Assembly (NCBI RefSeq): GCF_000284595.1
Contig: NC_017671.1
Coordinates: 2,823,001 to 2,887,000 of the forward strand
Source of the DNA: Stenotrophomonas maltophilia D457
Lineage (GTDB): Bacteria > Pseudomonadota > Gammaproteobacteria > Xanthomonadales > Xanthomonadaceae
DNA length: 64,000 bases
Direction: 5' to 3'
Part shown: in pieces, positions 34,012 to 43,904 of the stretch
Numbering within the stretch: position 1 is the stretch's first letter
Layout of the letters: the number at the start of each line of letters is the position of its first letter
The notes under the pieces: generated by a model
Databases searched by the model: none
Seen by the model: the letters and a program-made list of their open reading frames with translations, nothing else
Told to the model about the DNA's origin: nothing
Program-made: the position numbers and the translations under genes

Positions 34012-35019
34012 ATGACCCCACGTATCCTGGCCAGCGCGCTGGCCCTGCTGCTGGCCGGCACCGCGGCGTCCACCACCGTGTCCGCGCACGAACGCGTTCC
34101 CTCCGGCCAGCAGGTCGGCACCAGCCCCTGGGGGCCGAAGGACGAGATCGGCCGGCTCAACCTGATCACCGAAGCCTCGCGTGCGGCGATCCTGTCGCGG
34201 GTCAGCGGCGGCAAGGCCTATGACCTGGCCACCGACTACTACGTCGGCATGCCCAGCTGGCAGGACGCCGGCGACCCGCACTACCAGTTCTGGATGACCC
34301 ACACCCCGCGCGGCACGGTGATGGACGACCCGATGGGCGTGGGCGAGACCATGAACCTCACCCGCAGCTACACCGGCACCGCGTTCTCGATGTACAGCCA
34401 CACCGGCACCCACATCGATGCGCTGAACCACTTCGGCATCCACGGAAAGATCTGGAACGGCTTCGAGGCCGACAAGCATCTCGGCGATCGTGGCTGGAAT
34501 GTCACCGGCATCGAGAAATTCCCGCCGCTGATCGCGCGTGGCGTACTGATCGACGTGGCCGCCGCCAAGGGCGTGGACATGCTGCCGGACAGCTACCGCG
34601 TCACCCGCCAGGACCTGAAGGATGCGCTGGCACGCCAGCGGGTGAAGCTGCAGCAGGGCGACGTGGTGCTGATCCGCACCGGCCGCATGCGCCTGTTCGA
34701 ACAGCCCAAGGCCTACATGACCAACCCGCCGGGCATGGGCCTGGACGCGGCGCGCTTCCTGGTTGAGGACAGCGGCGCGATGATCGTCGGCGCCGACAAC
34801 CTGAGCTTCGAGACCTTCCCCTCGGAGGTGGCCGACGACTACGTGCCGCTGCACACCTACCTGCTGGCCCAGCAGGGCGCGCCGATCATCGAACTGGTGG
34901 CGCTGGATGAACTGGCCCGCGACAAGGTCTACGAGTTCGCCTTCATCGGCGGCCCGCTGAAGATCCGCGGCGGCGATGCCGCGCCGCTGCGCCCGGTCGC
35001 GCTGCCGGTCCGCCCGTAA
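34012..35019 (+). CDS. Exported cyclase-family hydrolase (kynurenine formamidase-like)
   Basis: 335 residues with a signal peptide (ILASALALLLAGTAASTTVSA). The PF04199-type active site is intact: SHTGTHIDALNHF (His130, His134, Asp136), plus DVVLIRTGRM and the distal GADNLSFE motif. The family hydrolyses N-formylkynurenine, isatin or cyclic amides and imides with a metal pair; export makes a tryptophan-catabolic role less likely. Ideal AAGGAG 7 bases upstream. Second gene of a pair with the DsbA-like protein. Confidence 0.87.
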   Translation: MTPRILASALALLLAGTAASTTVSAHERVPSGQQVGTSPWGPKDEIGRLNLITEASRAAILSRVSGGKAYDLATDYYVGMPSWQDAGDPHYQFWMTHTPRGTVMDDPMGVGETMNLTRSYTGTAFSMYSHTGTHIDALNHFGIHGKIWNGFEADKHLGDRGWNVTGIEKFPPLIARGVLIDVAAAKGVDMLPDSYRVTRQDLKDALARQRVKLQQGDVVLIRTGRMRLFEQPKAYMTNPPGMGLDAARFLVEDSGAMIVGADNLSFETFPSEVADDYVPLHTYLLAQQGAPIIELVALDELARDKVYEFAFIGGPLKIRGGDAAPLRPVALPVRP

Positions 35020-35096
35020 CCGGGCCCTGTGGGTGCCGACCTGGCTCGGCACTCCTTTCCCACTTCAGCAACCTGAAACCCGGCCCGCCAATTTCA

Positions 35097-35112
35097 TTAG
35101 TAATTCTACTCA
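35097..35112 (+). promoter_or_regulatory. LexA (SOS) box
   Basis: TTAGTAATTCTACTCA, close to the Xanthomonadales LexA palindrome TTAGTArtawTACTAA, 127 bases upstream of imuA. Confidence 0.8.
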
Positions 35113-35238
35113 CAAGGCGAGTAGCATGTCTGGTCTCAGCCCCTGATACCAGCCCGCCGATACTCGCTCCATGCCTGTCGTTTCCGCCCATTCCTGCCGC
35201 TTCCAGCCCGCCCGGCGCCTCCCTTGGAGGACCGGCTG

Positions 35239-35853
35239 ATGGGCGCCGTCGTCGCCCTCGACCGGCTGCTGGACGGCCGCCAGTTGTGGCGCGGCCCGGC
35301 CCGCCAGGGGCCGGCCAGCGACCACCTGGCCAGCGGTCACCCGGCGCTGGACGCACGCCTGCCCGGCGGCGGCTGGCCGGCCAGCGGGCTGTGCGAGGTG
35401 CTGCAGGCGGCGCCGGGCGTTGGCGAACTGGCCCTGGTCTGGCCGGCGCTGGCCAGGCTGAGCCAGCGCGACCGCCCGATCGTGCTGGTCGCCCCACCCT
35501 ATCGCCCGCATGCCCCGGCCTGGGCCGCGGCCGGGCTGGATCTGGCCCAGCTGCAGATCATCCACGCTGCGCCGAAGCAGGCGCTGTGGGCGGCCGAACA
35601 ATGCCTGCGCTCTGCCGCCTGCGCGGCGGTGCTGTGCTGGCCGCACCAGGCCGACGATCGCGCCCTGCGCCGGCTGCAGGTCGCCGCCGACAGCGGCCAG
35701 TGCCTGGGCTTCGTGTTCCGCGAGGCGCAGGCAGCGCGCAACCCCTCCCCGGCCAGCCTGCGCCTGCAGCTCGACCACGGCCAGGTAAGGGTGCTGAAGT
35801 GCCGTGGCGGCCTGCCACCCGCGCAGCCGTTGCCACTGGCCATCACCCACTGA
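35239..35853 (+). CDS. imuA: SOS mutagenesis protein ImuA
   Basis: 204-residue RecA-fold relative of SulA/ImuA, which helps ImuB and DnaE2 copy damaged DNA. It has the GxPxLDxxLPGGGWPxxGLxEVL opening (HPALDARLPGGGWPASGLCEV) but no Walker A lysine, and the LVAPPYRPHAPAWAAAGLDLAQLQII core. ATG 35239 preferred over the upstream TTG because GGAGG lies 8 bases before it. First gene of the imuA-imuB-dnaE2 operon, downstream of the LexA box; 9 bases to imuB. Confidence 0.9.
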   Translation: MGAVVALDRLLDGRQLWRGPARQGPASDHLASGHPALDARLPGGGWPASGLCEVLQAAPGVGELALVWPALARLSQRDRPIVLVAPPYRPHAPAWAAAGLDLAQLQIIHAAPKQALWAAEQCLRSAACAAVLCWPHQADDRALRRLQVAADSGQCLGFVFREAQAARNPSPASLRLQLDHGQVRVLKCRGGLPPAQPLPLAITH

Positions 35854-35862
35854 GGCCGCGCC

Positions 35863-37272
35863 ATGCACTGGGCCTGCCTGTTGTTGCCGCAGCTGGCGCT
35901 GGACAGCGTGCTGCGCCTGCAGCCGGACCCCCAGCGGCCACTGGTGCTGCTGCAGGGCCCAGCGCAGCGCCGCGTGCTGCGTGCGGTCAGCCCGGCCGCG
36001 CGCGCAGCAGGGCTGCGCCCGGGCATGCTGCTGTCGGCCGCGCAGGTGCTGGTGCAGGACATGCACCTGCACGACTACGACCCTGACGCGGAACAGCACA
36101 CCCGGCAGCTGCTGGCCAGCTGGGCCTACGCCTACAGCTCGCAGGTCAGCCTCGATTTCCCGCATGCACTGGTGCTGGAAATCGGCGCCAGCCGTGCCCT
36201 GTTCGGTGACTGGCTGACGATCGAAAAGCGCCTGCGCAACGAACTGCATGAACTCGGTTTCCGCCACCGCCTGGTGGCCGCCCCCACGGCACATGCCGCG
36301 CGCGTGCTGGCCAACGTCCACGACGGCCTCGGCATCGATGCGCAGCAGCTGCCAGCGGCACTGGCGCAGCTACCCTTGCCGCGCTGCGGCCTGCCCAGCG
36401 ACGCGGTGACCGTGCTCGGCCGTTCCGGCCTGCGCACGCTGGGTGCGGTGCTCGAGCTGCCGCGTGACAGCCTGGCCCGGCGCTTCGCACCGGAGGTACT
36501 GCAGCAGCTGGATGCACTGCGCGGCCTGCCCACCGCGCCGCTGCGCTACTACCAGCCACCGGACCGTTTCGATGCGCGCATCGAATTCGAATACGAGATC
36601 GAATCCAGCCAGGCCCTGCTGTTCCCGCTGCGCCGCCTGCTGCTGGACCTGGCCGCCTTCCTGTGTTCGCGCGATGGCGGCGTGCAGCGCTTCAACCTGC
36701 ATTTCGAGCACGACCTGCTGCCGGCCAGCGTGCTGACCATCGGCCTGCTGGCCCCCGAACGCGATCCTGCGCTGCTGTTCGAGATCGCACGCAACCGCAT
36801 GGAAGCGTTCGCCCTGCCGGCCGGCAGCCGCGCACTGCGCCTGCAGGCCGAGCAGCTGCCACCGTTCGTGCCCGCCGCGCGTGACCTGTTCGATACCCGG
36901 CCGGCGCAGGCGATGCCCTGGAACCAGCTGCGCGAGCGCCTGCGTGCGCGGCTGGGTGATGACGCCGTGCAGCCGCTGGCGGTGCAGGCCGACCATCGCC
37001 CCGAACGCGCCAGTGGCACCCAGCCACCGGCCAAGCCCCCGTCGTACTGGCCACTGCGCCCCGGCTGGTTGCTGGACACCCCACAACCGTTGCGTGACCC
37101 GCGCCTGCGCATCGTCGCCGGGCCGGAGCGGATCGAATCGGGCTGGTGGGACCAGGCCGACGCACGCCGCGACTACTACGTGGTGGAAACCGCACACGGC
37201 CAGCGCGGCTGGGCCTTCCGTGAGCGCAACGATCCGCATGCGCCGTGGATGCTGCACGGCTGGTTCGGCTGA
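35863..37272 (+). CDS. imuB: Inactive Y-family polymerase ImuB
   Basis: 469 residues. ImuB is a Y-family polymerase relative without catalytic activity that links DnaE2 to the sliding clamp. The N-terminus (MHWACLLLPQLALDSVLRL) lacks the acidic DxDxFFA motif of active polymerases, as expected; the palm (LVLEIGASRALFG) and the little-finger region (RFDARIEFEYEIES) follow. The C-terminal region ends WMLHGWFG, matching ImuB proteins. Six bases to dnaE2. Confidence 0.93.
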   Translation: MHWACLLLPQLALDSVLRLQPDPQRPLVLLQGPAQRRVLRAVSPAARAAGLRPGMLLSAAQVLVQDMHLHDYDPDAEQHTRQLLASWAYAYSSQVSLDFPHALVLEIGASRALFGDWLTIEKRLRNELHELGFRHRLVAAPTAHAARVLANVHDGLGIDAQQLPAALAQLPLPRCGLPSDAVTVLGRSGLRTLGAVLELPRDSLARRFAPEVLQQLDALRGLPTAPLRYYQPPDRFDARIEFEYEIESSQALLFPLRRLLLDLAAFLCSRDGGVQRFNLHFEHDLLPASVLTIGLLAPERDPALLFEIARNRMEAFALPAGSRALRLQAEQLPPFVPAARDLFDTRPAQAMPWNQLRERLRARLGDDAVQPLAVQADHRPERASGTQPPAKPPSYWPLRPGWLLDTPQPLRDPRLRIVAGPERIESGWWDQADARRDYYVVETAHGQRGWAFRERNDPHAPWMLHGWFG

Positions 37273-37278
37273 GCCGCC

Positions 37279-40200
37279 ATGCACAGCGAACTGCCCGGCT
37301 ACGCCGAACTGCACTGCCTGTCGGCCTTCAGTTTCCAGCGCGGTGCTTCGATCGCCGAAGAACTGTTCGCGCGCGCCGCTGGCCAGGGTTACCGGGCACT
37401 GGCGATCACCGACGAATGCTCGCTGGCCGGCATCGTGCGCGCCTGGCAGGCGGCGAAGGCGCATGGCGTGGCGCTGATCGTCGGCGCCGAATTCCAGGTC
37501 GAGGACGGCCCGAAGCTGGCCCTGCTGTGCACCGACCAGGCCGCCTATGCCGGGCTCTGCCAGTTGATCACCACCTGCCGGCGGCGCGCAGCCAAGGGCG
37601 AGTACCGCTGCCTGCGCGAGGACCTGCTCGGCCTGCCCGACGGCCTGCTGTGCCTGTGGCTGGACCGGCAACCGGCCGCCACCGACCTGGAACTACTGCG
37701 CGCCGGCTTCAATGATCGGCTGTGGTTGGCGGTGGAGCTGCACCACGAACACGACGACGCACGCCGCCTGCAGCAGCTGCAGGCCTTCGGCCAACGCCAC
37801 CGCCTGCCGCTGGTCGCCAGTGGCGACGTGCACATGCACGTGCGCCGCCGCCGCGCCCTGCAGGACACCCTGACCGCGATCCGCCACCGCTGCAGCGTGG
37901 CCGAGGCTGGCTGGCGCCTGTTCCCCAACGGCGAGCGCCATCTGCGTCCGCGCACCGCGCTGGCCCAACTGTATCCGCCCGAATTGCTGGCCGAGACCCT
38001 GCGCATCGCCGAGCGCTGCCACTTCACCCTGGAACAGCTGCAGTACACCTACCCACGCGAGCTGGTGCCCGAGGGGCATGACCCGGACAGCTGGCTGCGC
38101 GTGCTGGTCGAGCGTGGCATCCCCTGGCGCTGGAAAGGCGGCATCGAACCGAAACAACGCGAGCAGATCGAACACGAACTGGCGTTGATCAAGCAGAAGA
38201 ACTACGCCTCGTACTTCCTCACCGTGCAGGACATCGTGCGCTTCGCGCGCAGCCAGGACATCCTCTGCCAGGGCCGCGGCTCGGCGGCCAACTCCGCGGT
38301 GTGCTTCGTGCTGGGCGTGACCGAGATCGACCCGGCACGCAGCAACCTGCTGTTCGAGCGCTTCATCTCCGCCGAGCGCGACGAGCCACCGGATATCGAC
38401 ATCGATTTCGAGCACGAGCGCCGCGAGGAAGTGCTGCAGTACGTGTTCAAGCGCTATGGCCGCGAGCGCGCCGCACTGACCGCGGTGGCAATCAGCTACC
38501 GTGGCCGCAGCGCGATCCGCGACGTGGCGCGTGCACTTGGCCTGCCGATGGACCAGGTCAACGAACTGGGCGCAGCGATGGACCACTGGGGCGGCAACAT
38601 CCCATTGCCGGAAACCCTGCGCGAGCGCGGTTTCGATCCGGACACGCCCTTGATGCGGCGCCTGCTGGCGCTGACCGCCGAGCTGATCGACTTCCCGCGC
38701 CACCTGTCGCAGCACCCCGGCGGTTTCGTGATTTCCGAACATCCCCTGTCGACCCTGGTGCCGGTGGAAAACGCGGCGATGGCCGACCGCACCGTCATCC
38801 AATGGGACAAGGACGATCTGGATGCCACCGGCCTGATGAAGGTCGACTGCCTGGCGCTGGGCATGCTTACCGCCATCCGCAAGTGCCTGGCCATGCTGAA
38901 ACAGCATGGCCTGCATGAAGGACGCATGGATGCGATCCCGCCCAAGGATGCAAAGACCTTCGACATGATCTGCGCCGCCGACACCATCGGCGTGTTCCAG
39001 ATCGAATCGCGCGCACAGATGGCGATGCTGCCGCGCATGCAGCCACGCACGTTCTATGACCTGGTGATCGAGGTGGCGATCGTGCGCCCTGGCCCGATCC
39101 AGGGCGACATGGTGCACCCCTATCTGGAGCGGCGCCGGATCCTGCGCGAACAGGGACCGGGCGCGTTGAACGACCCGGACAACCCGCTCTACCCACCGCA
39201 GCTGGAACGCGTGTTCGCACGCACGCTGGGCGTGCCATTGTTCCAGGAACAGGTGATGCAGCTGGCGGTCGAAGCAGCCGGTTACACGCCTGGCCAGGCC
39301 GATGCCCTGCGCCGTTCGATGGCGGCCTGGAAACGCCGTGGCGGCTTGGAACCGCATCGTGAAAAACTGCTGGCAGGCATGTTGAAAAACGGCTTCAGCC
39401 GCGAATACGGTGAGCACCTGTTCGAGCAGATCAAGGGGTTCGGTGATTACGGTTTCCCGGAAAGCCACGCCGCCAGCTTCGCCCTGCTGACCTATAACAG
39501 CTGCTGGCTGAAATGCCACCACCCGGCCGCATTCACTGCCAGCCTGATCAACAGCCAGCCACTGGGTTTCTACAGCCCCGACCAGCTGCTGCAGGACGCG
39601 CGCCGGCATGGCATCCGCGTGCTTCCCGTGGACGTGCGCCACAGCGACTGGGACTGCACGCTGGATTTCAGCAGGGGCGCGGCCGCGATCCGGCTCGGCC
39701 TGCGCCTCGTCGACGGCTGCAATGAAGCGGCTGTACAGGCCATCATGCGCGAACGTGCACGGCGCCCGTTCGACGATGTGGGCGACCTGTGCCAGCGCAC
39801 CGCACTGGATCGCCGCCAGCAGGGCCTGCTGGCCGATGCCGGTGCGCTGCGCGGGCTCAGCGGCCATCGCCATCGTGCACGCTGGGATATCTCCGGCGTG
39901 GAGAACCGGCTGCCGCTGTTCGACCAGGCCCGCGCCACCGCTGAAGCACGCGTGCCGCTGCCCCTGCCCAGCGCCTGGGAGGACATGCAGGCCGATTACC
40001 GCAGCATCGGCACCACCCTCGGCCGCCACCCGATCTCGTTCCTGCGCACGCAGCTGCGCAGCCGCGGCTGCCTGGATGCCGCGCAGCTTGCGGGCCACGG
40101 CCATGGCCGTCGCGTGCGCATCGCCGGCCTGGTCCGCATGCGCCAGCGCCCGCAGACCGCCAGTGGCGTTACCTTCCTCACCCTTGAAGACGAGACCGGC

Positions 40201-40389
40201 ATGGTCAATGCCGTGGTCTGGCGGCACCTGGCCGATCGCCAGCACCGGGTCCTGGTCGATACTCGGCTGATGCAGATCGACGGCCGCCTGGAACGCGTCG
40301 ATGGCGTGCAGCATGTCATCGTGCAGCGCATGCACTGCCTGGATGAACTGTTGCAGGGGTTGCGCAGCCACAGCCGCGATTTCCATTGA
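37279..40389 (+). CDS. dnaE2: Error-prone DNA polymerase III alpha subunit DnaE2 (ImuC)
   Basis: 1036 residues; the polymerase of SOS-induced mutagenesis. PHP domain at the N-terminus ([17 protein letters not shown]), catalytic aspartates in [15 protein letters not shown] and [12 protein letters not shown], the tandem helix-hairpin-helix region, and a C-terminal OB fold ([20 protein letters not shown]). The length fits DnaE2, which lacks the C-terminal tau-binding region of DnaE1. Third gene of the SOS operon. Confidence 0.95.
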   Translation: MHSELPGYAELHCLSAFSFQRGASIAEELFARAAGQGYRALAITDECSLAGIVRAWQAAKAHGVALIVGAEFQVEDGPKLALLCTDQAAYAGLCQLITTCRRRAAKGEYRCLREDLLGLPDGLLCLWLDRQPAATDLELLRAGFNDRLWLAVELHHEHDDARRLQQLQAFGQRHRLPLVASGDVHMHVRRRRALQDTLTAIRHRCSVAEAGWRLFPNGERHLRPRTALAQLYPPELLAETLRIAERCHFTLEQLQYTYPRELVPEGHDPDSWLRVLVERGIPWRWKGGIEPKQREQIEHELALIKQKNYASYFLTVQDIVRFARSQDILCQGRGSAANSAVCFVLGVTEIDPARSNLLFERFISAERDEPPDIDIDFEHERREEVLQYVFKRYGRERAALTAVAISYRGRSAIRDVARALGLPMDQVNELGAAMDHWGGNIPLPETLRERGFDPDTPLMRRLLALTAELIDFPRHLSQHPGGFVISEHPLSTLVPVENAAMADRTVIQWDKDDLDATGLMKVDCLALGMLTAIRKCLAMLKQHGLHEGRMDAIPPKDAKTFDMICAADTIGVFQIESRAQMAMLPRMQPRTFYDLVIEVAIVRPGPIQGDMVHPYLERRRILREQGPGALNDPDNPLYPPQLERVFARTLGVPLFQEQVMQLAVEAAGYTPGQADALRRSMAAWKRRGGLEPHREKLLAGMLKNGFSREYGEHLFEQIKGFGDYGFPESHAASFALLTYNSCWLKCHHPAAFTASLINSQPLGFYSPDQLLQDARRHGIRVLPVDVRHSDWDCTLDFSRGAAAIRLGLRLVDGCNEAAVQAIMRERARRPFDDVGDLCQRTALDRRQQGLLADAGALRGLSGHRHRARWDISGVENRLPLFDQARATAEARVPLPLPSAWEDMQADYRSIGTTLGRHPISFLRTQLRSRGCLDAAQLAGHGHGRRVRIAGLVRMRQRPQTASGVTFLTLEDETGMVNAVVWRHLADRQHRVLVDTRLMQIDGRLERVDGVQHVIVQRMHCLDELLQGLRSHSRDFH

Positions 40390-40470
40390 CGATACACAGC
40401 GTCACACAATGAACTGGCCATCGGTCGCCCGCATCCGCTATCGTCGCTGCATCCAAGGAAGGACGACACG

Positions 40471-40977
40471 ATGCCGCGCGCACTGCTGCTGACCACGCTG
40501 GTGGTCTCCACACTCGCCCTGCTGGTTTCCGGCTGGACCGCCTGGAGCCTGCATCGCAGCCAATCGCCACAGCGCATCATCGAAGCGCGCGGGCTGGTCA
40601 TCCACGATGGCACGGGCCAACCCCGGGTGATCCTAGGCGCGCCGGTGCCCGACCCTCTCAGCCGGGGCCGTATCCAGGGGCCGCGCGCCACCGCCCTGTC
40701 CGGCCTGATCCTGCTCGGCCCGGATGGCTCCGAACGCGGGGGCTATGGCACCAGCGATCGCGGCGGTGAAGCCGTGCTGACCCTGGACGATGCCAATGGC
40801 ACCACGGAAGTGTTCAAGGTGGTGGCCAACCCGGACCGTGGTGCCAGCCTGATGGTCAAGCACCAGAACAACACCGGCGCCATGCTCACCTCATGGCAGG
40901 GCAAGCCGGAACTGATGTTCGTCGATGACAGCGGCCAGTCCTACTACGTGCGCCCGGGCGCCAACGCCGCGCCCTGA
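40471..40977 (+). CDS. Hypothetical membrane-anchored protein
   Basis: 168 residues: one N-terminal membrane helix (LLLTTLVVSTLALLVSGWTAW) and a repetitive soluble part with RGLVIHDGTGQPRVILGAP, GLILLGPDGSERGGYGTSD and LTLDDANG, a beta-repeat pattern found in uncharacterised anchored proteins. An AAGGAAGGA precedes the ATG. It follows dnaE2 by 81 bases but has no sign of SOS control of its own. Confidence 0.7.
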   Translation: MPRALLLTTLVVSTLALLVSGWTAWSLHRSQSPQRIIEARGLVIHDGTGQPRVILGAPVPDPLSRGRIQGPRATALSGLILLGPDGSERGGYGTSDRGGEAVLTLDDANGTTEVFKVVANPDRGASLMVKHQNNTGAMLTSWQGKPELMFVDDSGQSYYVRPGANAAP

Positions 40978-40986
40978 TCTGCTTCT

Positions 40987-41072
40987 GTAGCGTCGAGCCA
41001 TGCTCGACTGCTTCTACCAACAGCAGCCGAGCATGGCTCGGCTCTGCAACGTCGAGCATCGCTCGACGCTAC
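40987..41072. repeat. Cluster of three GTAG palindromes
   Basis: GTAGCGTCGAGCC..., GCCGAGCATGGCTCGGCTC and a GTCGAGCATCGCTCGACGCTAC unit; the first and third pair with each other. It ends at the ptsJ 3' end. Confidence 0.8.
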
Positions 41073-42356
41073 AGACCGCACACCGCCGCCAGGTCGTCAG
41101 CCAGCGGCCGCAGTTGCGCCGCGCCCAGCGCCGCGCAGGTGATGCGCAGGCCATGTGCCGGCGCCGCCACCGCGAACACCTCGCCAGCGCGCACATGCCA
41201 TCCGCGCGCGGCCAGCGCCAGCACCTGCGGATGGCTGTCGCCCGGCAACGGCAGCCACAGGTTCAATCCCTCCATCGGCAGCGGCGTCGGCACGCCACGC
41301 GCGCGCAGCAGTTCCTGCAGCGACTGCAGGCGCTGCTGGTAACGCTCGCCTGCCGAGGCGATCTTCGCCCGCTGCGTTGACGACGCCAGCACCGAGGTTG
41401 CCGCGTCCTGCAGCAGGTGACTGACCCAGCCGATACCGGATGCCAATCGCAGCCGCAACCGCATCGCGGTTTCTTCATCGCAGGCCAGCCAGGCCAGCCG
41501 CAGGTCGGGGCCGAGCGGTTTGGACAACGAACGCAGCAGCGCCCAGCGCCGCCCATCCAGCGGCAGTACCGAGTGATAGGCCTGCTGCGAGAGCAGCGCA
41601 TAGTGATCGTCGATCAGCACTGCTACCTGCGGGTACGCCGCCAACAACTGCCGCAACGCCCGCGCCCGCTTCGCATCCAGGCTGGCCCCGGTCGGATTGT
41701 GCGCCCGGGGGGTGAGCAGCACCGCACGTGCACCAGCCTCCAGCGCCTGCCGCAGCGATTCGACCTGCATGCCCTGGGCATCCACCGCCACCGGCAACGG
41801 CGCATGACCCGACGCATTGAGCACATTGAGGCTGCCGAGGAAGCATGGATCCTCCACCGCGATGCGATCACCCGGCAGCAGCCACGCCGCCAGCAGGCGC
41901 TCGATGCCATCGACGGCGCCATGGGTCAGCTCCAGCGCATATCCCTCGGGGCAATCCGCATCCAGCGAGGCGCGTGCCAGCGCCTGCAACCTCGTGTCGA
42001 CCGTACCCACGCCATACAGCCGCGGCGCCGCCGGGGTCAGGCGCAGGTTCGGCAGCAGGCGCGGATCCCGGGTTGCCACCGGCCAGGTCCTGCAGCGCCA
42101 GCCCCGGGGTGCTGCCCTCGCGCGCCAGCGGCGGCGGCAGGCCACGCACCACCGTGCCGCGGCGGCCCGCCGTGCTGGCCAGTCCCGCCGCATCCAGGCG
42201 CTTGTAGGCAGCAGCCACGGTGTTGCGGTTCACGCCCAGCTGCTCGGCCAGTTCACGCACCGGCGGCAGCACGCTACCGGCCGGCAGGCGACCCTTGCCG
42301 ATGCCGTCGCGGATGCTGTCGAAGATCGACTCGGCGCTGTGCCCGGTGATTTTCAT
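41069..42356 (-). pseudogene. ptsJ: MocR-family (GntR-aminotransferase) regulator PtsJ-like, broken by a 1-base frameshift
   Basis: The N-terminal frame (42356 down to about 42070) encodes a GntR winged HTH, LPPVRELAEQLGVNRNTVAAAYKRL, and reads LALQDLAGGNP; it then runs on in the wrong frame. The aminotransferase-like part (DPRLLPNLRLTPAAPRLYG ... IDDHYALLSQQ, SLSKPLGPDLRLAWLA with the PLP lysine) lies in another frame that ends at 41069. Removing one C from the CCC at 42067-42069 restores a continuous protein of about 428 residues, the length and order of E. coli PtsJ (430). The break may be real or a sequencing error. PtsJ/PdxR-type regulators sense PLP and control B6 genes; the divergent neighbour is yggS. 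AGGA lies 4 bases before the ATG. Confidence 0.85.
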
Positions 42357-42357
42357 T

Positions 42358-42392
42358 TTGTCCTATGCCAAAATATCTCTTGTCCTGTGCCA
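42358..42392. promoter_or_regulatory. Paired direct repeats, probable MocR/PtsJ operator
   Basis: TTGTCCTATGCCA (42358-42370) and TTGTCCTGTGCCA (42380-42392), start to start 22 bases, or two helical turns, in the 76-base gap between the ptsJ-like gene and yggS. Direct repeats with such spacing are typical of MocR regulators. The first repeat overlaps the ptsJ ribosome site. Confidence 0.7.
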
Positions 42393-42432
42393 GTGTATCC
42401 CACCCTGGCCACCCTGCATTGGAGGTGCCCGC

Positions 42433-43206
42433 ATGCCCCTTGCCGCTGCCGACTGGCCCGTCGCCCAGTCCGTTGAACAGATCGCCGCCAACCTGGTCAC
42501 GGTGCGCCAACGCATCGCCGATGCCTGCGCCCGCGTCGGCCGCGACCCGGCCAGCGTGCGCCTGCTGCCGGTCAGCAAGACCGTCGATGACGCCCGCATC
42601 CGCATGGCGGTGGCCGCCGGTTGCCGCGAGCTGGGCGAGAACAAGGTGCAGGAGGCGCAACGCAAGGCCGAGACGATGGCCGATCTTGGCGTGCACTGGT
42701 CGGTGATCGGGCATCTGCAGACCAACAAGGCGCGCTACGTGGCGCGCTTCGCCAGCGAGTTCCAGGCGCTGGACAGCCTGCGCGTGGCCGAAGCACTGCA
42801 GCAGCGCCTGCAGCTGGAAGACCGCACGCTGGATGTGTTCGTGCAGGTCAACACCTCCGCCGAACCCAGCAAGTACGGCTTGGAACCCGCTGCCGTCGAG
42901 GCCTTTGTGCAGCAGCTTCCAGCGTTCGATCGCCTGCGCGTGCGCGGCCTGATGACGCTGGCCATCTTCACCCCGGAGGTCGAGCGCGTGCGTGCCTGCT
43001 TCGTGCGCCTGCGCGAACTGCGCGACCAGCTGCAGCGCACTGCACCTCCCGTCATCGACCTTTCGCAGTTGTCGATGGGCATGTCCGGAGACTTCGAAGT
43101 GGCGATCGAGGAAGGTGCCACCGTGGTCCGCGTCGGGCAGGCCATCTTCGGCGCACGCGCCACCCCGGACAGTTTCTACTGGCCCAGCAATGGAGCCTCC
43201 GCATGA
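42433..43206 (+). CDS. yggS: PLP homeostasis protein YggS (PLPBP family)
   Basis: 257 residues; binds pyridoxal 5'-phosphate and keeps free PLP in balance, with no known enzymatic turnover. Features: VRLLPVSKTVDDARI with the PLP lysine, RELGENKVQEAQRKAE, HWSVIGHLQTNKA, and the phosphate-binding end SMGMSGDFEVAIEEGATVVRVGQAIFG. ATG 42433 has GGAGG 8 bases upstream. It is divergent from the ptsJ-like regulator and overlaps the next gene by 4 bases. Confidence 0.94.
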   Translation: MPLAAADWPVAQSVEQIAANLVTVRQRIADACARVGRDPASVRLLPVSKTVDDARIRMAVAAGCRELGENKVQEAQRKAETMADLGVHWSVIGHLQTNKARYVARFASEFQALDSLRVAEALQQRLQLEDRTLDVFVQVNTSAEPSKYGLEPAAVEAFVQQLPAFDRLRVRGLMTLAIFTPEVERVRACFVRLRELRDQLQRTAPPVIDLSQLSMGMSGDFEVAIEEGATVVRVGQAIFGARATPDSFYWPSNGASA

Positions 43207-43904
43207 AGCACGCGGTCGTCCTGCAACACGTCGCCTTTGAAGACCTCGGCACCCTGCAGCCACTGCTGTCGGCACAGGGCTGGCAGCTGCAGGTGCTGCA
43301 GGCCGGTGTCGACACCCTCGATCCGGCCGAAGCCGCCGACCTGCTGGTCGTGCTGGGCGGCCCGGTCAGCGTCAACGATGTTGATCGCTATCCCTTCCTC
43401 AACGACAGCATCGCGTTGTTGCAACGTCGGCTGCAGCAGCAACGGCCCACGCTGGGCATCTGCCTCGGCGCGCAGCTGATGGCGCGCGCACTCGGTGCCG
43501 ACGTCGCCGCCAGTGGCGGCAAGGAGATCGGCTTTGCGCCGCTGCTGCTCACCGATGACGGCCAGCGCTCACCACTGCAGGCCCTGCAGGGCATTCCGGT
43601 ACTGCATTGGCATGGCGAGGCGTTCGAACTCCCGTCCGGTGCACGTCGCCTGGCCAGCACGCCGGCCTGCCGCCACCAGGCCTTCGCCATGGGCAGCCAT
43701 GCGCTGGCCCTGCAATGCCATCCGGAACTGGATGCCCACCAGTTCGAACGCTGGCTGATCGGCCACACCCTGGAGCTGGCGCAGGCCGGCATCGATCCGA
43801 ACGATCTTCGCGCCCAGGCACGCCGTTACGGTGCACCGCTGGCTGCGGCGGCCACCGCGATGTTCGACCATTGGCTGCAGGAGCTGCCGGAGACACCGCA
43901 ATGA
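43203..43904 (+). CDS. Class I glutamine amidotransferase (GuaA-N-like)
   Basis: 233 residues. Catalytic Cys in LGICLGAQLMARALG and the His-x-Glu in QCHPELD are intact; the fold is a stand-alone GMP-synthase-type glutaminase. Such proteins transfer or hydrolyse glutamine-derived groups on varied small substrates. It is not a PdxT homologue by motif, so a direct B6 role is unproven. It starts within the yggS stop (ATGA) and overlaps the next gene the same way. Confidence 0.88.
   Translation: MKHAVVLQHVAFEDLGTLQPLLSAQGWQLQVLQAGVDTLDPAEAADLLVVLGGPVSVNDVDRYPFLNDSIALLQRRLQQQRPTLGICLGAQLMARALGADVAASGGKEIGFAPLLLTDDGQRSPLQALQGIPVLHWHGEAFELPSGARRLASTPACRHQAFAMGSHALALQCHPELDAHQFERWLIGHTLELAQAGIDPNDLRAQARRYGAPLAAAATAMFDHWLQELPETPQ

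Noticed and set aside
35041..35238. Second LexA box or small gene between the cyclase gene and imuA
   Set aside because: Only one LexA-like site (35097-35112) fits; no ORF with a credible start.
37693..40386. 897-residue minus-strand frame inside dnaE2
   Set aside because: Shadow of dnaE2, which has intact catalytic motifs; no start site or homology.
42220..42432. N-terminal extension of the yggS frame
   Set aside because: It overlaps the 5' end of the ptsJ-like gene and the direct repeats; the ATG at 42433 has a good ribosome site and starts the conserved protein.
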